From: Reinekea blandensis MED297
GTDB taxonomy: Bacteria; Pseudomonadota; Gammaproteobacteria; Pseudomonadales; Natronospirillaceae
DNA: 64,000 nucleotides
Assembly (NCBI RefSeq): GCF_000153185.1
Contig: NZ_CH724151.1
Span: 511,154 to 575,153 of the forward strand
Direction: 5' to 3'
The position numbers and the translations under genes are program-made. Each line of letters starts with the position of its first letter. Positions within the stretch are counted from its first letter, which is position 1. Below, in pieces: positions 26,367-34,941 of the stretch. A model generated the notes under the pieces. It made no database searches, was not told where the DNA came from, and saw only the letters and a program-made list of their open reading frames with translations.

Positions 26367-27881
26367 ATGCTGGAAAGTTACGTTAAGAAAATTCTCAACG
26401 CGAAAGTCTACGAAGCGGCCATCGAAACGCCTCTGGACGAAGCCACCTCACTGTCCCGGCGCCTCAACAACCGAATTCTGATTAAACGCGAAGACCTGCA
26501 ACCGGTGTTTTCGTTCAAGCTGCGCGGTGCCTACAACATGATCGCCAACCTCAGCGAAGCACAGCGTCAGGCAGGCGTGATCTGCGCCTCCGCAGGCAAC
26601 CACGCACAGGGGGTCGCCCAGGCGGCTAAACTGCTGGGCATTAAAGCGGTGATTGTGATGCCGGTGACCACCCCGGAAATCAAGGTGTCTTCCGTCCGAG
26701 CCCGCGGTGGCAAGGTGGTCCTGCACGGTGATTCTTTTGACGAAGCCTACGCCCATGCCAGCAAGCTGCAGGAAGACAAGGGTTACACCTTTGTTCACCC
26801 TTACGATGCGCCGGATGTCATTGCCGGCCAGGGCACCATTGCCCGCGAAATTCTGCATCAATATGGGCCGGGCGAAATCGACGCGATCTTCATGCCGGTC
26901 GGTGGTGGCGGCCTGGCAGCCGGTGTCGCCGCGTACATTAAATACCTACGCCCGGAAATTAAGGTGATCGCCGTTGAGTACGAAGAAAGCGCCTGTCTGG
27001 CCGCTGCCCGTGCCGCCGGCAAACGAACCACGCTGAAAGAAGTCGGCTTGTTTGCAGATGGCATTGCGGTCGCCCAGATCGGTAAGGAAACGTTCAAAGT
27101 TCTTAAAGAGCATGTCGATGAATGCATCACCGTCAGCGCTGATGAAATCTGTGCGGCGATCAAAGATGTGTTTGACGACACCCGCTCGGTCGCCGAACCG
27201 GCCGGTGCCACCAGCATTGCCGGCATGAAAAAATGGGTTGAACAGAACAGCGCCGAAGGTAAAACCCTGGTCACCATCTGTTCCGGGGCGAACATGAACT
27301 TCGACCGCCTCCGCTACGTGGCCGAACGCGCCGACGTCGGTGAGCATCAGGAAGCCATCTTCGCCGTCACCATTCCGGAAAAACCCGGCAGCTTTAAACG
27401 GTTCATTTCGCATATCGGCAAACGGGCCGTGACCGAGTTTAATTACCGGTACAACGACAGTCAGCAAGCACAGATTTTTGTTGGCCTGAAGATCAGTGCC
27501 GACAGCGAACGGGCCGATCTGCTTCAGCGGCTGACCGATGATGGCTACGACGTGCTCGACCTGACCTTTAACGAAGTCGCTAAAGGCCACGTTCGACACA
27601 TGGTTGGTGGTCATGCCCCTCAAGCGCAGGATGAACGACTGTTTCGGTTTGAGTTCCCGGAACGTCCCGGCGCCCTGATGAAGTTTCTGTCGGCGCTGGG
27701 CGGGCACTGGAACATCAGCCTGTTTCACTATCGTAACCACGGCGCAGCCTATGGCCGGGTGCTGTGCGGAATTCAGGTACCGGATAAAGATCTGAAAGCC
27801 TTTTATGCCAAGCTGAAAGATCTTGGGTATCGCTATTGGGATGAATCCGACAACCCAGTGTACGACGCTTTTCTGAGCTAG
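26367..27881 (+). CDS. ilvA: Threonine ammonia-lyase, biosynthetic (threonine deaminase)
   Basis: 504 residues. PLP-dependent catalytic domain (about 1-320) with the PLP lysine in FSFKLRGAYN, the ASAGNHAQGVA loop and PVGGGGLAAGVA phosphate-binding loop; two C-terminal ACT-like regulatory domains (about 325-405 and 420-500) as in the isoleucine-feedback-inhibited enzyme. It converts threonine to 2-oxobutanoate, the first step to isoleucine. AAAGGATCGGAC precedes the ATG. A terminator hairpin follows at once. Confidence 0.97.
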   Translation: MLESYVKKILNAKVYEAAIETPLDEATSLSRRLNNRILIKREDLQPVFSFKLRGAYNMIANLSEAQRQAGVICASAGNHAQGVAQAAKLLGIKAVIVMPVTTPEIKVSSVRARGGKVVLHGDSFDEAYAHASKLQEDKGYTFVHPYDAPDVIAGQGTIAREILHQYGPGEIDAIFMPVGGGGLAAGVAAYIKYLRPEIKVIAVEYEESACLAAARAAGKRTTLKEVGLFADGIAVAQIGKETFKVLKEHVDECITVSADEICAAIKDVFDDTRSVAEPAGATSIAGMKKWVEQNSAEGKTLVTICSGANMNFDRLRYVAERADVGEHQEAIFAVTIPEKPGSFKRFISHIGKRAVTEFNYRYNDSQQAQIFVGLKISADSERADLLQRLTDDGYDVLDLTFNEVAKGHVRHMVGGHAPQAQDERLFRFEFPERPGALMKFLSALGGHWNISLFHYRNHGAAYGRVLCGIQVPDKDLKAFYAKLKDLGYRYWDESDNPVYDAFLS

Positions 27882-27893
27882 AGTTTGTTAACG

Positions 27894-27918
27894 AATGGGG
27901 CTTTACGCCCCATTTTTT
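27894..27918 (+). terminator. Rho-independent terminator of ilvA
   Basis: AATGGGGC-TTTAC-GCCCCATT followed by TTTT, starting 13 nt past the ilvA stop. The convergent dctM stop is 11 bp further on. Confidence 0.9.
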
Positions 27919-27928
27919 ATGACCGGAA

Positions 27929-29329
27929 CTACAATGTCGTCATCAGAGATGGCAGCCAGATGACGATCCCGGGGAAGGCAATCAACACGGCAATGGTCAA
28001 AACGTCCGCGACAAAAAACGGCGTTACGCCCCGAAACACATCCTGCACGCTGATGTCCGGACGAACCCCGGACACGACAAAACAGTTGAGCCCGATGGGT
28101 GGTGTAATCAGGCACAGCTCCGCCATCTTCACGACAATAATCCCGAACCAGATCGCGCAGGCCGTACTCGATAGCCCAAAGGCCGACTCCGCCGCCGTAA
28201 CACCGTCACCCCCGTTCAATGCCATGACGGCCGGAAACACTACCGGTAACGTCAGCAACAACATGCCGATGGCGTCCATAAACATACCCAGAACGGCATA
28301 CGCGCAGAGAATGAGAATCAGGGTGAGCATCGGGTTCTGATCGAGACCTGCAATCCAGCCAGCAAAGGTATCCGGCAAGTTGGCGAACCCCAGGAAGCGC
28401 ACGTAAATCAACACGCCCCAGATGATGGTAAAAATCATCGCGGTCAGCTTTGCCGTTTCGAGCAGGGCATGGCCCAGATCTTTGCGTTTCATGCCCCGCC
28501 AGAGCGCATACAACAGCACAACGAAGGCACCCAATGAACCGGCTTCGGTTGGCGTGCCAACGCCACCATAGATGCAGAAGATGATGATGAACACGACAAA
28601 GAAAATCGGAAACGCGCCGGGCAGGGTTTCGAGTTTTTCCTTCATCGAATAGCGGCGTGTTGGCGGGCCAAAATCTTTGCGGGTCATGGCCAGAAACACC
28701 ACCAGCCCGCCGTAAATGAGAGCGGAGACGGCACCGGGCAGGAACCCGGCCATTAGCAACAGGCCCACATCCTGCTCAACAATAATGGCGTAAATCACCA
28801 GAATGGCCGACGGCGGAATCAACGAGGCCAGCGTACCGCCCGCGGCCACCACACCCGCGGCAAAACGCCGGTCGTAGCCCGCTTTCAGCATTTCCGGAAT
28901 CGCGATACGGGCAAACACGGCTGATGTCGCCACCGACGCGCCCGAGACCGCCGCAAAGCCTGCCGTCGCAAACACGGTCGAGACGCCAAGTCCACCGGGT
29001 AACCACCCCACCCAACGCTTGGCAGCTTCAAAGAGTGAACGGGTCAGTCCGGCGTGATAAGCCAGATACCCGATGAGGATAAAGGTCGGAATCAGCGACA
29101 GTGACAGGGTTGTGGCTTTCGCATGCGGGATGGTCCCGGCCATCTGCAACGCCACCATAAAGCCCCGTTCAAACCCCATGCGCGCGGAGAACACCCACAG
29201 CAACCCGAGGAACCCGGCAATGGCGGCGGCAAAAGCCACGCGCATCCCGAGGATGACCATCAGCAACATAAAGCCGGAAACCCACAAGCCGATAGACACA
29301 CTGCTCTGTGCGGCAAACCAATCGATCAT
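27929..29329 (-). CDS. dctM: TRAP transporter large permease, DctM
   Basis: 466 residues, about 12 membrane helices. DctM marks: FVMLMVILGMRVAFA-type start, GLGVSTVFATAGFAAVSGASVATSA, the LIPPSAILVIYAIIVEQ helix, YGGVGTPTEAGSLGAFVVL, and FGIIVVKMAELCLITPPIGLNCFVV. It is the sodium-coupled translocation subunit. Its ATG overlaps the DctQ stop by 4 nt. Last gene of the dctPQM transport unit, with about 15% more length than the shortest DctM proteins but no extra domain. Confidence 0.95.
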   Translation of the reverse strand: MIDWFAAQSSVSIGLWVSGFMLLMVILGMRVAFAAAIAGFLGLLWVFSARMGFERGFMVALQMAGTIPHAKATTLSLSLIPTFILIGYLAYHAGLTRSLFEAAKRWVGWLPGGLGVSTVFATAGFAAVSGASVATSAVFARIAIPEMLKAGYDRRFAAGVVAAGGTLASLIPPSAILVIYAIIVEQDVGLLLMAGFLPGAVSALIYGGLVVFLAMTRKDFGPPTRRYSMKEKLETLPGAFPIFFVVFIIIFCIYGGVGTPTEAGSLGAFVVLLYALWRGMKRKDLGHALLETAKLTAMIFTIIWGVLIYVRFLGFANLPDTFAGWIAGLDQNPMLTLILILCAYAVLGMFMDAIGMLLLTLPVVFPAVMALNGGDGVTAAESAFGLSSTACAIWFGIIVVKMAELCLITPPIGLNCFVVSGVRPDISVQDVFRGVTPFFVADVLTIAVLIAFPGIVIWLPSLMTTL

Positions 29330-29952
29330 GATCGCGTCTCCGGTTGTCGGCTTTCGATGGCTTCTGCTTCGCGCTTCGCCACCGTCGCGGCATCTTCAAT
29401 GAGCGGAATCGCTGCGGGCGTTTCATCGTTGCGCACAAAAGCCCGAACATACCCCCACAAATGCAAAAGCAGCCGCAGAGAAAGCAGGCTCAACGCAATC
29501 GGCACAATCAGTTTGGCCGGCCAGGTAGGTAAGCCGATATCGATGGAAGAGTCGCCGTTGTTGTACGCACGCAAAAAGTGAAGATACGAGCCATAGGTCA
29601 ACACCATGGTAACGGCCAGCATCGCCAACGTCGTGAAGCATTCCGACAGCCAAAGCAAACGACCGCGCATGAGCCCGACAAACAGATCCATGCGAATGTG
29701 ACCGCCCAGCCGCTGACAATAAGCGATACCCAGAAACGCAAAAACCGCCATGAGCTGTTCGACCCAGTCGATATAACCACGCACCGGAACATTAAACAGC
29801 CAGCGCCCGAGCACATTAATAACGGCTAAAAAAACCAAGATAAGAATGGTGCTCCCGGCAATCATGGCTAACCACGATTCCAGTTTATAAACCCATTGAT
29901 CGATGCGACTGAGCAAAGACGAATCGGTCTGCACCGATGCAGAACCAGACAT
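29326..29952 (-). CDS. dctQ: TRAP transporter small permease, DctQ
   Basis: 208 residues with four membrane helices, the DctQ pattern: IAGSTILILVFLAVINVLGRW, then RGYIDWVEQLMAVFAFLGIAYCQR with the conserved E, then GGHIRMDLF. A hydrophilic C-terminal extension of about 40 residues (NDETPAAIPLIEDAATVAKR) is longer than usual. The ATG at 29952 is preferred over an in-frame GTG at 29964 because GAGGG precedes it. Separated from dctP by 83 bp containing two hairpins. Confidence 0.93.
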   Translation of the reverse strand: MSGSASVQTDSSLLSRIDQWVYKLESWLAMIAGSTILILVFLAVINVLGRWLFNVPVRGYIDWVEQLMAVFAFLGIAYCQRLGGHIRMDLFVGLMRGRLLWLSECFTTLAMLAVTMVLTYGSYLHFLRAYNNGDSSIDIGLPTWPAKLIVPIALSLLSLRLLLHLWGYVRAFVRNDETPAAIPLIEDAATVAKREAEAIESRQPETRS

Positions 29953-29980
29953 AACAACCCTCACTGAAAAACTTTATATC

Positions 29981-30026
29981 GCGGCTCCAATCGGAGCCGC
30001 CTGAAAGTAAGCCGGCGAACCGGCTT
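29981..30026 (-). other. Two intercistronic hairpins between dctP and dctQ
   Basis: GCGGCTCC-AATC-GGAGCCGC (29981-30000) and AAGCCGG-CGAA-CCGGCTT (30009-30026) are perfect stems with tetraloops. They sit just past the dctP stop. Neither is followed on the minus strand by a clean U-run, so attenuation or mRNA 3'-end protection that raises dctP over dctQM is more likely than full termination. Confidence 0.7.
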
Positions 30027-30035
30027 GGTTCATGC

Positions 30036-31052
30036 TCAGTCGGCAATGGTATCGATGGTCAGCTGATACAGTTCTTCAGCCGGCAGACCCTGTTCGTTCA
30101 TTTCCTGAATCCAGGCATTCGCTGCAGGCTCCGCCACACTGTTTCGGAACCGCTGGAGTTCCTGTTCAGAAAAGGTGACCTGCTGGATGTTTCGCTCTTC
30201 CAAAGTCGGCCACCACTTCGACATGGTTTGGTTGTTGTAATACTCCACGTAGTACTCAAGGGCTTCATCAATGCTGTCCAACAGCGCGTTTCGATGCTCA
30301 TCACTGAGGCTGTTGAGCGCATCGGAGTTAGCCACAACCGGGCAGTTCACCGTGCCGGGGTTCAGGTTGGTCGTCCACCAGTCCGCCGCTTCAACGGTAC
30401 CAAACGACATATGCGCATGCGGTGCAAACGAGGCCGCCGAGATCACGCCGGAATCAATCGACTGTCGAACTTCGGTTGCCGACATGGACGTCGGTACGGC
30501 ACCGACCGTTTCCATGGCTGCACCAATACCCCCGGTCGCACGAACGCGAAGGCCTTTGAAATCTTCCAGACTGGACGGCGCATCGCCCACCCCTGCCACG
30601 TTGTATTGCGGTAACGGCGACGGCATCAGCAGTACGGCATTCCATCGCGCCAGATCTTTTTTAACCGCTGGGTGGTTATACACCGCCATGGACACTTCGA
30701 TTTCTTTTTCCAATGAGTTCACACCCAGGAACGGCAGCTCCAACACGGTAATCGACGGGTTTTTGGCCGGGTGATAACCGGCACAGAACTGCGCCATCTC
30801 GAATGCGCCGAACGAAATGCCGTCCAGGTTTTCACGGTTATTCGACAGGCCGCCATAAGACAGATTCAGCGTGAACTCACCATTGGTTTTCTGCTCGACC
30901 AGTTCGGCCAGCTTTTCAACGTGCTCGGTAAACGCCCGACGCTGTCCCCACAAAGAAACGTTCCACTGCGTCGCCGCATGTACGGCTGAGCCGAGAACCG
31001 ATACCGCGAGTGTCGTGCTGATCATCAGAGTTTTTGTTGTTGTTTTAGCCAT
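30036..31052 (-). CDS. dctP: TRAP transporter solute-binding protein, DctP family
   Basis: 338 residues; signal peptide cleaved near residue 26 (VHA/AT), so periplasmic. The DctP fold is seen in the SISFGAFEMAQFC-type helix, DFKGLRVRATGG with the conserved arginine that binds the substrate carboxylate, and PTSMSATEVRQSIDSGVISAA. The ligand is probably a C4-dicarboxylate or other organic acid given the DctB/DctD pair upstream; the sequence alone does not fix it. The ATG at 31052 has AAGGA 8 nt before it; the frame extends upstream through a region holding a sigma-54 promoter, which argues against earlier starts. Confidence 0.92.
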   Translation of the reverse strand: MAKTTTKTLMISTTLAVSVLGSAVHAATQWNVSLWGQRRAFTEHVEKLAELVEQKTNGEFTLNLSYGGLSNNRENLDGISFGAFEMAQFCAGYHPAKNPSITVLELPFLGVNSLEKEIEVSMAVYNHPAVKKDLARWNAVLLMPSPLPQYNVAGVGDAPSSLEDFKGLRVRATGGIGAAMETVGAVPTSMSATEVRQSIDSGVISAASFAPHAHMSFGTVEAADWWTTNLNPGTVNCPVVANSDALNSLSDEHRNALLDSIDEALEYYVEYYNNQTMSKWWPTLEERNIQQVTFSEQELQRFRNSVAEPAANAWIQEMNEQGLPAEELYQLTIDTIAD

Positions 31053-31093
31053 CGTTGTCATCCTTTTTTTGTTGTAGTTAACACAAAAGGAGA

Positions 31094-31111
31094 TGGCAAA
31101 GCCTGTGCCAA
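31094..31111 (-). promoter_or_regulatory. Sigma-54 promoter of the dctPQM operon
   Basis: On the minus strand TTGGCACAGGCTTTGCCA: TGGCAC-N5-TTGC, a full match to the -24/-12 consensus. Transcription would start near 31083, about 30 nt before the dctP ATG. The adjacent gene encodes a sigma-54-dependent activator (DctD), which fits exactly. Confidence 0.92.
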
Positions 31112-31209
31112 TGAAAGGGACGCCCACAGTCCGGGCTTTCCGGCGATAACCTCAGGACGATAGGCAAAAAACCGCTTATACCCGGTCGGAACAATCAGCA
31201 GATTTTTGC

Positions 31210-32574
31210 TCAGTCGGTGTAGTCGTCCCGCTTGAGTTGATACTTCTGCATCTTCTGGTTCAAGGTTCGGCGCGGTAAATCCAGGACCTCCATTACCGCT
31301 TTGATGTTACCCTGATGGTGACGAAGCTCAGCACTGATCAGCGATTTTTCAATCGATTCCAAGCGATCGCTCAACGACCCGTCGCCAGTTTGCACGGACA
31401 CCCGGTTGCTGGAACCGATCTGCAACAGCTCCTGAACCGTGGCGTCGCTGTAACTCCGAGTCAGCATGAAGCGCTCGGCGGTATGACGGAGCTCCCGCAC
31501 GTTACCGGGCCAGTCATGCAGTTCCAGCGCCAGCAGATCATCGGCGGTAAGCGCTGGCACCGGTATGTTGTTGTCTTCGCCCGCCAACTGCATGAAGTGT
31601 TGGAACAGCATAGGAATGTCTGCCGCGCGATCACGCAGTGGTGCGATAACAATGTCTGCCACCATCAACCGATAATAGAGATCTTCCCGAAAACGCCCTT
31701 CCGTCGCCGCGACTCGCAGATCTTCTTTGGTTGCCGAGATCACCCGAACGTTTAACGGGATCGGCGCTCTCGAGCCAACTCGCGTGACTTCGCGCTCCTG
31801 CAAAACCCTCAGCAGTTTGATCTGAAACGCCATCGGCATGCTTTCAATTTCGTCGAGAAACAAAGTGCCCTGATTGGCCGCTTCAAAGATCCCGATGTGA
31901 CGGTTTTTCGCATCGGTAAAGGCGCCGGCTTCGTGGCCGAACAACTCGCTCTCCAGCAGGTTTTCCGGAATGGCAGCCACATTCACAGCCATAAAAGGAT
32001 GCTCGGCCCGAATGCTTAGATCGTGCAGGCTGCGCGCAACCAGTTCTTTGCCGGTGCCGGTTTCACCTCGGATGATGACATCGGCATTGACGCGCGCCAG
32101 ACTCGAAATCTGATTACGCAACGCCACCATGGGTGCCGTATCACCAATCAGGATTCGGGATAGATCGGCCGGCGCCGAAATGGCGATAGACGATATCGCC
32201 AGGCTGGCCTGAGTTTGCTCCAGCGCTCGTTGCACCAGTTCAACTAATCGGTCCGGCTTGTAGGGCTTTTCCAGAAAATCAAACGCGCCAAGCTTCATCG
32301 CTTCAACGGCCTGAGCAATGCCGCCGTGGCCGGTAATCAGAATCACCGGGATCGAGGTGTTCAACGTCTGCAGCAGATTCATGCCATCCATACCCGGCAT
32401 GCGGATATCGCTGACGACGACGCCATGAAAGCCATCGTTTAACAGCGGCAACGCGTCCAGTGCACTGTTAAAGGTTCGCACTGGAATATCCACCAAGGAC
32501 AACAACTGGCTGAGCGAGGCGAGCACTTCCGGGTCGTCGTCAATTAAAACAACGGATGGTGAAACTGACGTCAT
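31210..32574 (-). CDS. dctD: Sigma-54-dependent response regulator, DctD-like
   Basis: 454 residues: receiver (about 1-120) with acidic LIDDDPE, phospho-Asp in VVSDIRMPGMDG and Lys in FLEKPYKPDRL; AAA+ domain (about 150-370) with Walker A GETGTGKE and Walker B LFLDEIES; Fis-type helix-turn-helix at the C-terminus (NIKAVMEVLDLPRRTLNQKM). The sigma-54-contacting loop reads GAFTDA rather than GAFTGA. Its ATG overlaps the kinase stop by 4 nt. It should activate the sigma-54 promoter at 31094-31111 when phosphorylated by DctB. The longer frame to 32595 is not needed. Confidence 0.93.
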   Translation of the reverse strand: MTSVSPSVVLIDDDPEVLASLSQLLSLVDIPVRTFNSALDALPLLNDGFHGVVVSDIRMPGMDGMNLLQTLNTSIPVILITGHGGIAQAVEAMKLGAFDFLEKPYKPDRLVELVQRALEQTQASLAISSIAISAPADLSRILIGDTAPMVALRNQISSLARVNADVIIRGETGTGKELVARSLHDLSIRAEHPFMAVNVAAIPENLLESELFGHEAGAFTDAKNRHIGIFEAANQGTLFLDEIESMPMAFQIKLLRVLQEREVTRVGSRAPIPLNVRVISATKEDLRVAATEGRFREDLYYRLMVADIVIAPLRDRAADIPMLFQHFMQLAGEDNNIPVPALTADDLLALELHDWPGNVRELRHTAERFMLTRSYSDATVQELLQIGSSNRVSVQTGDGSLSDRLESIEKSLISAELRHHQGNIKAVMEVLDLPRRTLNQKMQKYQLKRDDYTD

Positions 32575-34712
32575 GATCGGGTCTCCGTTTGCCATTGCGC
32601 CTGTTCAAAGGTCAGGGTAAAGCACGCGCCCTGTCCGGGGGTACTGCGAACCGACAACTTAGCGTTCATATCACTGGCCAGGTTGTAACTGATGGCCAGC
32701 CCGAGGCCCATACCATCACCGATATTCTTGGTGCTGTAAAAGGGTTCAAAAATCTGCAACATCTGGTCGTCACTCATGCCCGGACCATTATCAATAATAC
32801 ACAGTTCTACGCCCTCGGGCGCATCCGGTGGCACCTGCAGCAGCAACTGAACTTCCGGGTGTTCAGTGCCTTCCAGAGCATCCAGGGCATTGCTGAGCAG
32901 GTTCACCACAATTTGCTCCAGGAACATGGCATTCGCCTGCACCGACACCTCGGTGTTCTCCGGTAGCCGGACGCTGACGCCGTTAGCCTCTATCCGCGAA
33001 CCCAGTAAATCCAGTGCGTATCGGAGTGGCTGCATAAGCGACACCGGTGAACTGCCCGTGTTGCGCTTACCAGCAAATATCCGTAGTTGCCGCGATAATC
33101 GTGACAAGCGCCCGACCAACCCATCAATGCGTTCAACGTTATCCAGTACCGGCTCAGTCTGCCCCCGCTTGAGCAACAGTCGACTGCTGGCAATGTAATT
33201 ACTCAGTGCGGTAATCGGCTGATTGATTTCATGGGCAATGGCCGAAGACATCCGACCGAGTGACGCCAACCGTTGACTTTGTGTGAGTGCCGCCTGCGCC
33301 GCTTCCAGATCCCGGGTGCGTTTTTCAACGCGGGCTTCCAGTTCCTGATTCGCCAGTTCCAACGCCAGCTGCGCATCAGTCAGTTCGGTGATGTCTTTCA
33401 CGGTGAGAATGAACTCACGCCGACGATCCAACTCGATGGCGTTTAACGACACCAGCGCCGGGAACTCTACGCCGTCCTGTCGCCGCCCGATGGCCCGATA
33501 CGCCTCAACCACATCGGTGCGCCACGGTTGAATCGCCGTTTGCGGCGAGAAGGGGTCGCGTGTCTCACCCAACCCAAACATTTCGCTCGCTTTCTGGTTG
33601 TAATACAGCGGCTGAAAGTTCTTATCAAGGTTAAACAACCCCACGTCGGTATTATCAATAATGGCGCGTTGGTGCTTGGCGCGGTCAGCCGACATCTGCA
33701 CCAACGCCGTTTGCGCCGAACGACGACGAAACCGTTCAAACACATACATCAGGCCGCCGGCCAGGGTCAGGATCAACAACAGAATAACGGACTGCTGCAA
33801 ACGCACCTGAACCCGCATTTGATCGAGTGGTACCACCAGATTGGTCGTCCAGCCGTAATCGTTCAGCTGCTCCCCATACAGCACATGCACGCCGCTTTCC
33901 CGAAGCTCAATCGCACGCCAGGGGTCATCCGACCAATCCGGGACGGACTTAAGCGTGCGGACTTCCGACTCACCATATTGCCGTGTCTGACGAAGCTGCG
34001 CTCGGTGTGACTCGGACACCGGGCGTGTCGCCACGTAACGCCATTGCTCAGAAGACGACAGAAAGACAATGCCGTGCGCATCGGTGACCCAGACCTGATC
34101 CCCCGAATCCCGCCAACGCGTTTCTAAAGGTGCCAGAGAGATTTTCACGACGATGACACCGATCACGGTATCGAACCGGTCCAGCACCGGTGACGACAAA
34201 AACAGCCCGGGGATACCAGAGGTGGCCCCCACGGCAAAATAAAACCCGTCACGCCCGTTCAGCGCATCTCTGAAATAGGGTCGGTAGCCATAATTCTGAC
34301 CGACAAAACTCTGTGGTGAGCGATAATTACTAGACCACCGGGTCAGCCCTGTTGTATCCATCAAAAAGATTTCATCCGACTGGGCCTGCACATTGAGCCG
34401 TTCAAACAGCGCAGATATATCGTCACTTTCCGCAATGCCGGTATAGGTCAGCGCACTGATAATGCGCGGGTCAGTCGCCAGAATGTCAGGCAGGTAACGA
34501 TGACGCTCGACCGTCGTCGTCAATGACGTCTGATACACCCCCATACGGCGACTGGCATCGTCGGCCGAACGCTTCATTTCCAAATGCAGCAACATCGGTT
34601 CGGTCAGCACCAACAGCAAAACCACAGCCAGCAGCGCTGTTAACAGCCAGATTGGAAAGCGCCACAACCGACGCAGCGACCGCCGGGAGTCTGAGAGATT
34701 GAGCGTGGCCAT
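32571..34712 (-). CDS. dctB: C4-dicarboxylate sensor histidine kinase, DctB-like
   Basis: 713 residues: membrane helix 1 (about 20-40), a double-PAS (dCache-like) periplasmic sensor with NYRSPQSFVGQNYGYRPYF and YFAVGATSGIPGLFLS, which matches the dicarboxylate pocket of DctB; membrane helix 2 (about 308-327); an extra cytoplasmic PAS (about 350-450); a coiled coil; HisKA with SAIAHEINQPITALSNY; HATPase_c (NLLSNALDALEG, DNGPGMSDDQ, GMGLGLAIS). It senses periplasmic dicarboxylate and phosphorylates DctD. First gene of the dctBD unit. The additional PAS domain is not in rhizobial DctB. Confidence 0.93.
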   Translation of the reverse strand: MATLNLSDSRRSLRRLWRFPIWLLTALLAVVLLLVLTEPMLLHLEMKRSADDASRRMGVYQTSLTTTVERHRYLPDILATDPRIISALTYTGIAESDDISALFERLNVQAQSDEIFLMDTTGLTRWSSNYRSPQSFVGQNYGYRPYFRDALNGRDGFYFAVGATSGIPGLFLSSPVLDRFDTVIGVIVVKISLAPLETRWRDSGDQVWVTDAHGIVFLSSSEQWRYVATRPVSESHRAQLRQTRQYGESEVRTLKSVPDWSDDPWRAIELRESGVHVLYGEQLNDYGWTTNLVVPLDQMRVQVRLQQSVILLLILTLAGGLMYVFERFRRRSAQTALVQMSADRAKHQRAIIDNTDVGLFNLDKNFQPLYYNQKASEMFGLGETRDPFSPQTAIQPWRTDVVEAYRAIGRRQDGVEFPALVSLNAIELDRRREFILTVKDITELTDAQLALELANQELEARVEKRTRDLEAAQAALTQSQRLASLGRMSSAIAHEINQPITALSNYIASSRLLLKRGQTEPVLDNVERIDGLVGRLSRLSRQLRIFAGKRNTGSSPVSLMQPLRYALDLLGSRIEANGVSVRLPENTEVSVQANAMFLEQIVVNLLSNALDALEGTEHPEVQLLLQVPPDAPEGVELCIIDNGPGMSDDQMLQIFEPFYSTKNIGDGMGLGLAISYNLASDMNAKLSVRSTPGQGACFTLTFEQAQWQTETRS

Positions 34713-34941
34713 GGATCATCGCCCTGTTCGGTTCATGTCGGGTTTGGATCGGTAAGGATCGCAAGACAGCCTGCACCCGTTATCGTTGTTGTGGAGGTGC
34801 CTGCCGAAGATTCCATCTTAAGGCAAGCCGAGAAGGAAAACACCGATACCATGGAATGAGGCCAAGCGGAAGTTCACTCAGGACAGGTCTGAGTTCGTCA
34901 GCATTTCGTAAGAAATAGCCTATCGTTGTAGGAGTACTCTC

